Positions 28,893 through 38,634 of a stretch of 64,000 nucleotides of DNA are shown here, piece by piece; within the stretch, counting starts at the first letter, position 1; the number at the start of each line of letters is the position of its first letter. Position numbers and translations under genes: made by a program. Source of the DNA: Dysgonomonas mossii (GTDB lineage: Bacteria; Bacteroidota; Bacteroidia; Bacteroidales; Dysgonomonadaceae); NCBI RefSeq assembly GCF_004569505.1, contig NZ_SPPK01000002.1, forward strand, positions 1-64,000. The letters run 5' to 3'. The notes under the pieces are model-generated. The model saw only the letters and a list, made by a program, of their open reading frames with translations. It made no database searches and had not been told where the DNA came from.

Positions 28893-30695
28893 ATGAAGAA
28901 AATTTTGCGAACATTTCTGTTCGTAGCTATGCTTGGCGGCATAGTATCTATAGCAACCTCATGTAGTGATGATGAATCGGAACATGTCGATTACGGCACT
29001 GTTACGGGGATTGTATTAGATGAGATGGATGCTCCTATTAGTGGTGTTACTGTTACCATATCGGGTGTAGACGAAACAGTGACAACAGGAAGTGATGGCA
29101 AATATACTGCCCAGAACGTATCTATTGATTCCCATTCGGTAAAATTCTCAAAGAAGGGATTTCAAACAATTAGTGTAACTATTACTGCCGGTAAATTCGA
29201 TGCCAACAAAGTAGCATCTACAAGTGTGAAAATGGTAAATGCGGATTCTAAAATAGTAGGTACGCTTACCGATGCTAAAAATGGTGGAGCACCTCTTGCC
29301 GGAGTTGTTGTTAGCATAAGTGCTGATGTTTCTGCAACATCGGGGAGTGATGGTAAATTTGTTATCGAAGATTTGGTAAAAGGAACTTATACAGTAACAT
29401 TTACCAAAACGGACTATGTAACAATAACCAAAACAGTAAACGAAAGTGATTTCGTTGATGGAGTGGCAACAGTAGACCTCAGAATGGGCGGTGTTGAATT
29501 ACTGCGTGGTTTAACCGCTGAAGATTTGGCAACTGCCGATAAGTGGTATTACAATGAATATCGTGGTGGACGTAATGGCGATGCATATCCTCACTGGGAT
29601 TGGTCTGGCGATTACATGTGTGCCCTTGACTTAAGAGGAGCTTGGGATGAGCAGAATGAGGGAACAACATTACAAATCCGAAATTCTGGTGATGAACGAA
29701 ACAATCCGGCTAATCTTGATGTTTTTGACTCTTTTGTATACGGTAGTAAAAAAATAACAGAGGATAATAAAATTCTTTCTCTTAGAGTACGTACCCATGA
29801 TGCTGATGAGGCTTCTCCAGCCTATTTTGGAGTACAGGTTATCGATCTTTCCGCAGCAGAGCCTACTAATGTGAAAATAGGAGATACAAAGACTCATGGC
29901 TCTGGTAATTATGCTGACTATGATTTCGATTTGAGTGCATATGTCGGTAAAGAAGTGATTGTGGCTGTTGGTATCTATAGACAAAAAACAGGTGATTATT
30001 GGAAACAATTAGTTCTTCGTGCTATCCGTTTTGCTGATAAAAAAGTAGAAAACTGGGATTGGTTACCGGGAACAGATGTTGTAGATGGATGGAAGCTTAC
30101 TCAAGAAATGGTACGCTCTACGATGGTACATCCAAAGAAATCATTTAGTGGAATAAGTAAAGTAAGTGGTGGTAGAGATAACTATAAAGCTGCTTATCGT
30201 TCATGGCGCGAAAATTCTCATATAGCGTTTGAATGGGCTTTTGTTCCTCTTCATAAAGACCCTGAAGTATTCCCTTCCGAAGGTTACTTGATTAAGACCA
30301 GAGGTTCAGGTACTGCTGTTAATACCAAAGAGCCCGAAGCATACTTCTATTCTAAGTTTGCGATAGGAGCAGGTAATAATCAGCTGACATTGAAGACTCG
30401 TACCTTTGGAGGTAACTATACATTCTTCAAGCTGACTGCAATCAAAGAAGACGGAACAGTTGTGCATGTCGCTCCAAAATCTAATACCGCTCAAGAGGCT
30501 TCCGCTGCCGCAGATGGCTGTTGGAAATTCAAACACGGTGCGGGTGGAGCCGGTGAGCCTGAAGCTTATGCTTCATTTGTATACGATCTGTCACAGTTCA
30601 ACGGCAACAATGTAGTATTGGTGTTCGGTGTATACAAAGGCGAAAGCAACGGTGACGAAAGCAAGCTGGTATTCTATAGTATCAATCTAAATTAA
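28893..30695 (+). CDS. putative surface glycan-binding lipoprotein with two Ig-like and two jelly-roll-like modules
   Basis: This lipoprotein of about 600 aa has a lipobox ATSCSDD. I use the ATG at 28893 because it gives a regular MKKILRTFLF signal; in-frame ATGs at 28860 and 28884 would extend it. Two carboxypeptidase-regulatory-like beta-sandwich domains follow, each opening with GTVTGIVLDE or KIVGTLTDAK and containing GSDGKY/GSDGKF. The remaining ~390 residues appear to be two related modules, each ending in a similar block: VIVAVGIYRQKTGDYWKQLV and VVLVFGVYKGESNGDESKLV. No catalytic signature is visible. As the first gene of locus 2 it is probably a surface glycan-binding protein, although these usually follow susD. 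Function is inferred from layout only. Confidence 0.75.
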   Translation: MKKILRTFLFVAMLGGIVSIATSCSDDESEHVDYGTVTGIVLDEMDAPISGVTVTISGVDETVTTGSDGKYTAQNVSIDSHSVKFSKKGFQTISVTITAGKFDANKVASTSVKMVNADSKIVGTLTDAKNGGAPLAGVVVSISADVSATSGSDGKFVIEDLVKGTYTVTFTKTDYVTITKTVNESDFVDGVATVDLRMGGVELLRGLTAEDLATADKWYYNEYRGGRNGDAYPHWDWSGDYMCALDLRGAWDEQNEGTTLQIRNSGDERNNPANLDVFDSFVYGSKKITEDNKILSLRVRTHDADEASPAYFGVQVIDLSAAEPTNVKIGDTKTHGSGNYADYDFDLSAYVGKEVIVAVGIYRQKTGDYWKQLVLRAIRFADKKVENWDWLPGTDVVDGWKLTQEMVRSTMVHPKKSFSGISKVSGGRDNYKAAYRSWRENSHIAFEWAFVPLHKDPEVFPSEGYLIKTRGSGTAVNTKEPEAYFYSKFAIGAGNNQLTLKTRTFGGNYTFFKLTAIKEDGTVVHVAPKSNTAQEASAAADGCWKFKHGAGGAGEPEAYASFVYDLSQFNGNNVVLVFGVYKGESNGDESKLVFYSINLN

Positions 30696-30710
30696 TAAAA
30701 ATGTTGTGGT

Positions 30711-30775
30711 CTTAGTGAATCCTCTGCATAAGGCAGTACTATAAAAAGTATTGTCTATGCAGAGAGTACACTGAG
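30711..30775 (+). other. long imperfect hairpin between lipoprotein and GH76-like genes
   Basis: CTTAGTG...CTCTGCATA...CAGTACT pairs with AGTATTG...TATGCAGAG...CACTGAG, giving a nearly 30-bp interrupted stem with a six-base loop. There is no T run, so mRNA processing or stabilisation is more likely than termination. Confidence 0.6.
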
Positions 30776-30796
30776 ATACAAGAAAAATAGAAAAAA

Positions 30797-32263
30797 ATGA
30801 AAAAAATAGTAACAACTATTCTTTGTTCTTTGTTGGTAATAACCGTTGCATGCAGCGATAATCCCGAAATAGACAATGGAGGAGGCAAAAAACCGGGAAC
30901 TATTACTTCCGATAATCTTGCCGAGCAGAACATCCTTCGTGCTATGCAAATGGTAGATAGTGCAATGCTTTATCATTTCAAAGGCGAAGGAATGGCAATG
31001 TCGAGATTTTATAATCCTTATACAAAATCCAATGCGAATAGAGACGGCTCTGACGAAAAGGGAAGTGTATGGATGTACACCAGCTCTATCGAGGCTGTGA
31101 ACGCAATATTACATGGGTTGAAAGCTCACAAGGAGAAAGGCAAAGCCGAACTTTATGATAAGAATTTCAACCGCTATAGCGAATTGTTGAACAAGCTGTA
31201 TACCAATGCCGCGTATTATAAAGGAACATTTAGTCTTACTTCATATACGCAGACTAAAGACTGGTCTGTATACGGCGTAGATAGAGGCAATGCCAAAGGA
31301 ACGGCACTGGTAGAGGGTATACACAACGTATATGACGACCAGCAATGGCTGATACGTGAATTACTGGAAGCATATAAGCTTACCGGAAATAATACTTATC
31401 TCACAGAAGCCGAGTATCTGACAGAATACGTGCTCGATGGTTGGGACTGTGTTCTCGACAGCAATGGTAAAGAATATGGCGGTATCCCTTGGGGTCCCGG
31501 CTATGTAACAAAGCACTCGTGTAGCAACGGTCCTGTGGTTAGTCCGTTAGTCTGGCTGTCAGAGCTATATAAAGGTAAGAATGATGAGATTACCTATAAG
31601 TATATTGCTACAGATAATAGCCGTAAATCAGCAACAGTGAAAAAGAGCGAATACTATCTGAAATTTGCTAAAGCAGTTTATGACTGGCAAAAAACAAACC
31701 TCTTGCGTGAAGATGGTGTATACCATGATATGATGGGTGGTTGTGATCCTAACTGTGATGTGGCATACGAAACCGTAAATGGGGTAAAATATCGCAAGCA
31801 CACCAATCTGCGCGATCGTACAGGGACTCCTTATTCGTACAATTGCGGTTCGATGATTTCAGGCGCAGCCGATCTGTATCGTGCAACAGGGGAAAATGTA
31901 TATCTGGAAGATGGAAAAAAACTATCGGATGCAAGTTTCAAATATTTTGCAAAACTTGGTCTTAATGTTCCCGGATACTATACCTACGACCTGATTGGTT
32001 TCAACAACTGGTTTAATGGCGTACTGATGCGTGGATATGTAGATGCATACTCATCTTACAAAAATGCATCGCAATATATCGATACCTTCCAGAAGAATTT
32101 GGATTACGGATACGATAACTTCTTTTATAGAGGATTACTTCCTGCAAATCTGCTGGTTGGTTGGAGTCGCGAAAATGTAAATAACAGACTGGAAGGGATG
32201 TTTACATTCGCTTTTGCTGCCGAATACGCAACCTTAGCACGATACGAATTGGAGAAAAATTAA
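30797..32263 (+). CDS. GH76-like (alpha-1,6-mannanase-like) lipoprotein
   Basis: This 488-aa lipoprotein (lipobox VACSDN) has an (alpha/alpha)6-barrel pattern. The paired aspartates of family GH76 are recognisable in VYDDQQWLIRELLEAYKLTG (D180, D181). The partner block GGIPWGPGYVTKHSCSNGPV resembles the GGI.W....K...SNGP stretch of alpha-1,6-mannanases. KEYGGIPWG and the repeated helical pairs fit. Known GH76 enzymes cut alpha-1,6-mannan backbones; sequence divergence prevents a firm substrate call. It precedes susC in locus 2 and is probably at the cell surface through its lipid anchor. A related unsaturated glucuronyl hydrolase-like fold is the alternative. Confidence 0.7.
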   Translation: MKKIVTTILCSLLVITVACSDNPEIDNGGGKKPGTITSDNLAEQNILRAMQMVDSAMLYHFKGEGMAMSRFYNPYTKSNANRDGSDEKGSVWMYTSSIEAVNAILHGLKAHKEKGKAELYDKNFNRYSELLNKLYTNAAYYKGTFSLTSYTQTKDWSVYGVDRGNAKGTALVEGIHNVYDDQQWLIRELLEAYKLTGNNTYLTEAEYLTEYVLDGWDCVLDSNGKEYGGIPWGPGYVTKHSCSNGPVVSPLVWLSELYKGKNDEITYKYIATDNSRKSATVKKSEYYLKFAKAVYDWQKTNLLREDGVYHDMMGGCDPNCDVAYETVNGVKYRKHTNLRDRTGTPYSYNCGSMISGAADLYRATGENVYLEDGKKLSDASFKYFAKLGLNVPGYYTYDLIGFNNWFNGVLMRGYVDAYSSYKNASQYIDTFQKNLDYGYDNFFYRGLLPANLLVGWSRENVNNRLEGMFTFAFAAEYATLARYELEKN

Positions 32264-32284
32264 CTAACTTAAATTTATATTGTT

Positions 32285-35200
32285 ATGATAAAAACACATC
32301 ATGCCAGAAGGATGCAATTTTTGTGTTCCTGCATTTTAATGATGCTCTTTCTTGTCTTTGCGCCTTCGCTATGGGCTCAAAACAAGACCATATCGGGTAT
32401 AGTTACAGATGAAAATAATGAACCTGTAACCGGAGCGAGTGTAGCAATTAAGAATACGACTGTTGGTACAATCACAGATATAGATGGTAAATATACTATC
32501 GATGCCCCTGCAAATGCTACTTTGGTCTTTAAGTTCTTAGGATATGGAACGAAAGAAGAGAAGGTGAACGGACGTAGCCTCATCAATGTGGCAATGACCG
32601 TTGACGAAACCACACTCGAAGATGTTGTGGTTGTCGGTTATGGCGTACAGAAGAAGGTTACTTTAACCGGAGCTGTGGCAGGCATCAAAGGGAACGAGAT
32701 GTTGAAAACCAAGAACGAAAACCCTCAGAATATGCTTACCGGTAAAATTGCCGGGGTGCGTGTATGGCAAAAGAGTGCTGAGCCGGGTACATTCAATAAC
32801 AACTTTGACATTCGCGGACTAGGTGCACCATTGGTAGTTATCGATGGTATTCCGAGTACTACAGAAGAATTTCAACGTTTGAATGCAAATGATATTGACG
32901 ATATCTCTGTTCTGAAAGATGCTTCGGCGGCTATATATGGGGTTCGTTCGGCAAATGGAGTTGTATTGGTAACTACCAAAAAAGGATCGAAAGACGGAAA
33001 AACATCAGTTTCTTACAATGGAACATATACTTTCCAAAAGCCATCGGGTATGCCTGTTCTTGCTGACCCTTACCAGACTATGACATTGTACAACGAAAGG
33101 TCTATGAACAATATCAATGGAGGAAGTATCATCTATAAGGAGGAAGATTTTGAGGCTTTTCGCAACGGTACTCGCCGCACAACGAATTGGACAGACCTAT
33201 TATTCTCTGATTATGCACCGCAAACGCAACATGACTTAAGCATCACCGGTGGTAACGACAAAACTCAGTTCTATGTAGGTATGGGTTACTTCTATCAGGA
33301 AGGGTTCTTTAAGTCGGGCGACCTTAATTATAATAAATATAATCTTCGTGCTAACGTTACTACTAAAATTCTTGACGGATTAACTTTTGATATTAATTTA
33401 AGCGGTGTTGCCGATGAGCGCAACAATCCATATACAGATGCTGTAAATATCATTCGTACTTATTGGAGACAAGGTGTTTTGAATCCGGCGTATGCTGACC
33501 CTGAAAACACAATGCTAAATTATCAAGGATTGGAAATGCAGGAGAATGCCGTAGCACAAATGACTTCTGATATATCGGGATATAGAAAATATCAACAAAA
33601 ATATTTTCAATCTTCGGCATCGCTTAATTATGATTTAGGTGTTGTAGCTCCCGTATTGAAAGGATTATCGGCAAAAGCATTAGTGAGCTTCAATTACCGT
33701 ATGGATAACAATAAGGCATATCGTAAAGAATACTATCAATATGCATACAATGAGGTTACCGGTTCTTATGATCAGGCATTGTTCAATGCCAGTTCGCCAA
33801 GCCGTCTTCGTCGCGAATCATATAATAAGCAACAGATATTGAGCCAGCTATTATTGAACTACAACCGTACTTTCGGTGAACACACTTTTGGTGGAGTAGT
33901 TGGTATGGAAACACAAAAGCGTACCGGTGATAATTTCTATGCACAGCGTGAGCTTGCATTTTCTACAGATTATCTTTTTGCGGGTGTTGACGAAAACCAG
34001 TTGGGCGGTATGAATATTGGCAACAATGACCTTTATGAAGAAGCTAATGCTGCAATGATCGGTAGGATAAATTATGCTTATGGCAGCCGCTATATTCTCG
34101 AAGCTCAATTCCGTTACGATGGATCTTCTAAGTTTGCAAAAGGACACCAATGGGGATTCTTCCCTTCTGTATCGGCAGGATGGCGTATCTCAGAAGAGCC
34201 TTTCTTCAAATCAGTTTCTGCCCTGTCATTTGTAAATCAGTTGAAACTTCGTGCCAGCTATGGGGTATTAGGGGATGACTTGTCCGGCGATTGGAATTAT
34301 GAGTGGGCAAATGGATATAACTATCCTGCTACAAACTCTAACTCAGCTTCGGGATATTACAATCAGTATGCTCCGGGATTCATCATCGGAGATAAATATA
34401 TTTCTGCTGCTTCTACCAAGCCGCTTCCTAATGTTGGTATCTCTTGGTACGAGTCTCGTACACTCGATGTTGGGGTAGACTTCGAAGGATGGAACGGGTT
34501 GTTTGGTTTTGCCGCCGATTATTTTGATCGTCGTCGCGAAGGTATGTTTGCCCGTCGCAAAGGAGATTTGCCTACCGTAGTAGGTGCTGAGGCTCCAAAT
34601 GAAAACCTGGATAGTGACCGTCATTTCGGTATAGACCTTGAACTATCCCACCGTAACAAGATAAATGATTTTTCATATCGTGTAAAAGCGATTAGTACAA
34701 TTACCCGTCAAAAACACATGATCGCTTCCGAAAAAGGACCATGGGGTAACTCGTACGACAGATGGCGTAACGACAACCTCACTAATCGTTATCAGGGAGT
34801 ACAGTTCGGATATACTTCTTCCGGACGTTATCAGAACTGGAAAGATATCTGGTCTTATCCAATTTATAAAGATCGTGGACTTTTACCGGGCGACTATAAA
34901 TATGTAGACTGGAATGGTGATGGTGAAATAAGCGATTTGGATAAACACCCTTATGCGTATGACCAAACACCGTGGTTGAATTATAGTTTCAACTTTGATT
35001 TCGAATACAAGAATTTCGACTTGAATATATTGTTGCAAGGATCAGCACTTGGTTCTATGAAATACCAAGAGCCATTGTACGCTATATGGGGTAGCAATGG
35101 TGGTGGTACACTTACTCAGTTTCTTGATCGTTGGCATCCGGTAGATCCGTTTGCAGACCCTTACGATCCTGCAACACAATGGGTATCGGGTTATTATGGC

Positions 35201-35464
35201 TATACAGGACATTATCCTGATGCAGACTCTGAGTTCAACCGTGTAAGCACAGCTTACTTGCGTCTGAAGAGTATCGAATTAGGGTATACATTGCCTAAGA
35301 TAAAGGCATTGTCGTCTATGAGATTGCGCATGTTTGCCAATGCTTACAACCTATTTACTATAACAGGAGTGAAATTTGTTGACCCTGAGCATCCGGATGA
35401 TGAATTGGGACGTTTGTATCCACTCAATAAAACGTACACCGTCGGTATGTCTCTTACGTTCTAA
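32285..35464 (+). CDS. SusC/RagA TonB-dependent transporter (locus 2)
   Basis: This 1059-aa outer-membrane transporter has a signal sequence ending at about residue 31 (SLWAQ). A carboxypeptidase-regulatory-like domain follows (about 33-120, ISGIVTDENNEPVTGASVAI), then the plug from DVVVVGYGVQKKVTLTGAV and the barrel ending in YTVGMSLTF. There is no STN domain, so it should not signal through a FecR factor, which agrees with a different kind of regulator at this locus. The plug contains SAEPGTFNNNFDIRGLG, which matches closely the locus 3 transporter. Gene spacing is 21 bases from the GH76-like gene and 38 bases to the susD start. Confidence 0.95.
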   Translation: MIKTHHARRMQFLCSCILMMLFLVFAPSLWAQNKTISGIVTDENNEPVTGASVAIKNTTVGTITDIDGKYTIDAPANATLVFKFLGYGTKEEKVNGRSLINVAMTVDETTLEDVVVVGYGVQKKVTLTGAVAGIKGNEMLKTKNENPQNMLTGKIAGVRVWQKSAEPGTFNNNFDIRGLGAPLVVIDGIPSTTEEFQRLNANDIDDISVLKDASAAIYGVRSANGVVLVTTKKGSKDGKTSVSYNGTYTFQKPSGMPVLADPYQTMTLYNERSMNNINGGSIIYKEEDFEAFRNGTRRTTNWTDLLFSDYAPQTQHDLSITGGNDKTQFYVGMGYFYQEGFFKSGDLNYNKYNLRANVTTKILDGLTFDINLSGVADERNNPYTDAVNIIRTYWRQGVLNPAYADPENTMLNYQGLEMQENAVAQMTSDISGYRKYQQKYFQSSASLNYDLGVVAPVLKGLSAKALVSFNYRMDNNKAYRKEYYQYAYNEVTGSYDQALFNASSPSRLRRESYNKQQILSQLLLNYNRTFGEHTFGGVVGMETQKRTGDNFYAQRELAFSTDYLFAGVDENQLGGMNIGNNDLYEEANAAMIGRINYAYGSRYILEAQFRYDGSSKFAKGHQWGFFPSVSAGWRISEEPFFKSVSALSFVNQLKLRASYGVLGDDLSGDWNYEWANGYNYPATNSNSASGYYNQYAPGFIIGDKYISAASTKPLPNVGISWYESRTLDVGVDFEGWNGLFGFAADYFDRRREGMFARRKGDLPTVVGAEAPNENLDSDRHFGIDLELSHRNKINDFSYRVKAISTITRQKHMIASEKGPWGNSYDRWRNDNLTNRYQGVQFGYTSSGRYQNWKDIWSYPIYKDRGLLPGDYKYVDWNGDGEISDLDKHPYAYDQTPWLNYSFNFDFEYKNFDLNILLQGSALGSMKYQEPLYAIWGSNGGGTLTQFLDRWHPVDPFADPYDPATQWVSGYYGYTGHYPDADSEFNRVSTAYLRLKSIELGYTLPKIKALSSMRLRMFANAYNLFTITGVKFVDPEHPDDELGRLYPLNKTYTVGMSLTF

Positions 35465-35502
35465 AAACTTGTATTAGTAACGAAATAATAAATTTGATAG
35501 AT

Positions 35503-37557
35503 ATGAAAAAAATATTAATACTGTCTTTGCTAAGCATGTTATTCTTTACAGCTTGCAACGATCTAGATATTCCGCCAAAAAATCTGATAACCGACGAAGA
35601 TCTTCTTACCAATGAATCGGGTATGGATATTTACATGGCGACTATGTACAGCAACATGCCTTTCGAGGATTTTAAATATATGGGCGAATGGGGTGTAGAA
35701 TTCAACTCATGGCTGGGATCTATGGGTATAGAAGGAACAGGAGAAGCCCTTAATCGTGACGGTATCTGTAAGACTTTCACAGGCGAACGCACAGCCTATT
35801 GGGGAAATGCATTCTCTTTGTTGCGCAAAGCCAATTATTTGCTCGAGACACTACCTAAATATAAGGATTCGTTTCAGGAACAGACATACAATCATTATTT
35901 AGGAGAAGGATACTTTGTACGTGCCTTTGTATTTTATGCTATGGCTCGTCGTTTTGGAGGAATCCCACTGGTAACAAAGGTGATTCAGTATCCGAATGAT
36001 AAAGAGGCGCTAGAAGTACCACGTGCCAGCGAAGAGGAAACATGGGATCAGATTCTAGCAGACTTCGACCAGGCAGCTTCATTGTTGAGTCCAACCAGTC
36101 CAAAGTCCGGATATGCTAACAAATATGTAGCTCTGTCTTTCAAATCTGAGGCAATGTTATATGCAGGGAGCGTTGCTAAATACAACGAAACCGTAACAGG
36201 ACGCCTTACCGGCTTTGGTCAGAAGACTGGTGTTCGTGTAATTGGTTTCGGTGAAGACACATGGCAAAGTGCATCGAAGAGATATTTCAAAGAAGCATAT
36301 AAAGCCGCACGTGAAGTAATACAGACCGGAGGTTATTCTCTCTATAAGAAAAAATGGTCGGCTACAGATCGTGAAGCACAATACCAGAATATGGTGGATA
36401 TGTTTAGTGACCTTTCAAGCCCAGAAAATATTTATGTGAGAAAATATATGTATCCAACTCTAACTCACGGGTATGATGCTTATAGTGCGCCATTTATATT
36501 CCGTGCACCATTATCGTCGGGAACATGTCCTACTCTTGACTTCCTTGAGTTGTTTGACGGATTTGCTCGCTACGCTGATGGAACAGTTAAGGTAACAACA
36601 GGAACATCGAATACAAACGGTGATTATATATTGTATGATAAGCCAATGGACTTCTTCAAAAATGCAGAGCCAAGGTTACGTGCTTATGTAATATTCCCGG
36701 GAGATATGTTTAAGGGCAAAGAAATTGAAATTCGTGCGGGAGTATACACAGGCTCAACACCGGTGAAGCCTTTGTTCAAAGATTATTCTTATGCTAATGC
36801 CGAAACATATTACCAACATTTGGATGTTTATACACAGAAGCCTAAGACATTATATTTGAGCCCAAAATTTGAGAATCCTGAAAAAGTGGAGTTTAATGGG
36901 CAAACGATAACAGCTTCCGGAGCAAATGGCCCGTTCTACGATCAGGGAGAATCTGCAATGGCAGGTCTTTATGGACGTAAATGGCTAAATCCTGACCCTG
37001 CATTTGTGGCAGCAGAAGGAAAATCAGAGCAACCATTTATCCTGATGCGCTATGCTGATGTATTGCTCAATGCTGCTGAGGCTGCTGTAGAATTGTCATT
37101 GGCAGGCGAACCGTCTCCTGACGGATCAGACTTGTTGAAAGTAGCAACAGATGCAGTAAACGAGATTCGCGAACGTGCAGGAGCAACCAAGCTTACTTCT
37201 AATCTTACTTCATCGGTAGAAGGACGCAATACTGTGCGCAAAGAGAGACGTAAAGAACTTGCTTTTGAGCATAAAACTAAATGGGACTTGAGACGCTGGC
37301 GTGTGCAACATTACGATGGACGTGATGGCTTCTGGGGTGAAACACGGAATAAGGATGCTTACAGCAATAACTCTCGTTATCGTTTCCGTGGATTGTATCC
37401 GTTCCTTTCTACTCAAACAGGTAAATATTTCTTCGATGCCCATTTCCAAATGGTAGGGTTGAGAACATTCGAGTATAATCCGATCGATTATTATTTTGCA
37501 ATCCCTGGCGGAGAGGTTTCTAAGAGCCCTGTAATTGATCAACAACCAAATAGATAA
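35503..37557 (+). CDS. SusD/RagB-type glycan-binding lipoprotein (locus 2)
   Basis: This 684-aa lipoprotein (lipobox FFTACND) is the partner of the preceding SusC. It starts with the ATG at 35503; a TTG three codons earlier is less likely. Family blocks include LDIPPKNLITDEDLLTNESG, YLGEGYFVRAFVFYAMARRF and the C-terminal VRKERRKELAFEHKTKWDLR, then YYFAIPGGEVSKSP. At 684 residues it is longer than usual (about 500-600). The extra length lies in the middle, around 310-480, and could shape the binding face. Its stop overlaps a possible start of the next gene by one base. Confidence 0.94.
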   Translation: MKKILILSLLSMLFFTACNDLDIPPKNLITDEDLLTNESGMDIYMATMYSNMPFEDFKYMGEWGVEFNSWLGSMGIEGTGEALNRDGICKTFTGERTAYWGNAFSLLRKANYLLETLPKYKDSFQEQTYNHYLGEGYFVRAFVFYAMARRFGGIPLVTKVIQYPNDKEALEVPRASEEETWDQILADFDQAASLLSPTSPKSGYANKYVALSFKSEAMLYAGSVAKYNETVTGRLTGFGQKTGVRVIGFGEDTWQSASKRYFKEAYKAAREVIQTGGYSLYKKKWSATDREAQYQNMVDMFSDLSSPENIYVRKYMYPTLTHGYDAYSAPFIFRAPLSSGTCPTLDFLELFDGFARYADGTVKVTTGTSNTNGDYILYDKPMDFFKNAEPRLRAYVIFPGDMFKGKEIEIRAGVYTGSTPVKPLFKDYSYANAETYYQHLDVYTQKPKTLYLSPKFENPEKVEFNGQTITASGANGPFYDQGESAMAGLYGRKWLNPDPAFVAAEGKSEQPFILMRYADVLLNAAEAAVELSLAGEPSPDGSDLLKVATDAVNEIRERAGATKLTSNLTSSVEGRNTVRKERRKELAFEHKTKWDLRRWRVQHYDGRDGFWGETRNKDAYSNNSRYRFRGLYPFLSTQTGKYFFDAHFQMVGLRTFEYNPIDYYFAIPGGEVSKSPVIDQQPNR

Positions 37558-37580
37558 TGAACAATAATAAAACACAGAAT

Positions 37581-38393
37581 ATGAAAAAAATAGTATTTTA
37601 TTCTTTAATGTGTGCACTGCTATCTTTCAGTTCCTGCGATTTGTTCAAGATGGACAATTACGAAGAGCCGGCCGAAACACTGGAAGGTGAAGTAGTAGAC
37701 GTGGCTACCGGCGAGCGGGTGCTTACCGACCAAGGTAGCGAAGGTATTCGTGTACGTCTCACCGAGCTTAGCTGGGGTGATAATGTTACGCACAATCCGG
37801 ATTTCTATTGTATGCCTGACGGATCATTTAGAAATACAAAGTTGTTTAAAGGAAACTATAATATACGTATCGACGGTCCTTTTATTCCTCTCATTCGTGA
37901 AGCCAGTGGCATACTTTTGGCTGACGAAACAAAAACAATTGATATAAAAGGAACAACCAAGGTGAAGTTTGAAGTACAGCCTTTCTTAAAAGTAGAATGG
38001 GTCGAAGAGCCTACTGTTACCAACGGGAAGATAAAAGCAAAGGTACGTGTAACTCGTGGCGTGTCGGAAGAAGACTTCCGAGCAAAGATAGAACCGATGG
38101 GAAGTTATAACAATAGCTTTTTGAATATGACTGATATTCAATTGTTCGTCAGCTATTCGTCAACTGTAGGATACCGTGCCCGTGACGAGAGATGGTCGAA
38201 CCAGATAGAATATACAGGTTCAGCTTTTAACTCTTTGTTTGGTCAAACGATTACGATCGAATCTAAAGGCACTATACCTGCCGGACGTACAGTATTTATT
38301 CGTGCAGCAGCACGTATCAATTACGATACTCCGCTAGGTAGTGGAACCCGCAGATGGAATTACAATGAGCCAATGGAGGTGATGATTCCATAA
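37581..38393 (+). CDS. DUF3823-family lipoprotein (locus 2)
   Basis: This 270-aa lipoprotein (lipobox SFSSCDL) has two beta-sandwich domains. LEGEVVDVATGERVLTDQGS, then RVRLTELSW and LFKGNYNIRIDGPFIP, characterise the N-terminal DUF3823 domain; the C-terminal half ends in GRTVFIRAAARINYDT. An ATG at 37557 overlapping the susD stop would add eight residues; the MKKIVFY start gives a proper lipoprotein signal. The protein follows SusC and SusD in both locus 2 and locus 3, so it probably belongs to the outer-membrane complex as an accessory glycan-binding or structural part. Direct function is not established. Confidence 0.88.
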   Translation: MKKIVFYSLMCALLSFSSCDLFKMDNYEEPAETLEGEVVDVATGERVLTDQGSEGIRVRLTELSWGDNVTHNPDFYCMPDGSFRNTKLFKGNYNIRIDGPFIPLIREASGILLADETKTIDIKGTTKVKFEVQPFLKVEWVEEPTVTNGKIKAKVRVTRGVSEEDFRAKIEPMGSYNNSFLNMTDIQLFVSYSSTVGYRARDERWSNQIEYTGSAFNSLFGQTITIESKGTIPAGRTVFIRAAARINYDTPLGSGTRRWNYNEPMEVMIP

Positions 38394-38413
38394 TGTAGAG
38401 AAATAAATCAGAT

Positions 38414-38468
38414 TTAAGGTTTAAAGTAATTGACCTGCCGGTTAGGCTTTAAACCTTAGATTTTTTAT
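38414..38468 (+). terminator. terminator after the locus 2 susCD operon
   Basis: TAAGGTTTAAAG and CTTTAAACCTTA form a perfect 12-bp stem and run into GATTTTTTATTTATT. It splits locus 2 into two transcription units. The following ~165 bases have no gene and should hold the promoter of the next one. Confidence 0.8.
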
Positions 38469-38634
38469 TTATTATCCTAAATCAGGTTATATTTGCAGAT
38501 GTATACTAATGAGGTTTGTAATATATAAAGAAAATGCCCTTTGATAAGCCTTTGCTCTCTATGCAAAAAGTTATCTTCTATGTAACTTGATACTGATCTT
38601 AAACAAATTAAATTAACTTGGCTATTACCTTATT

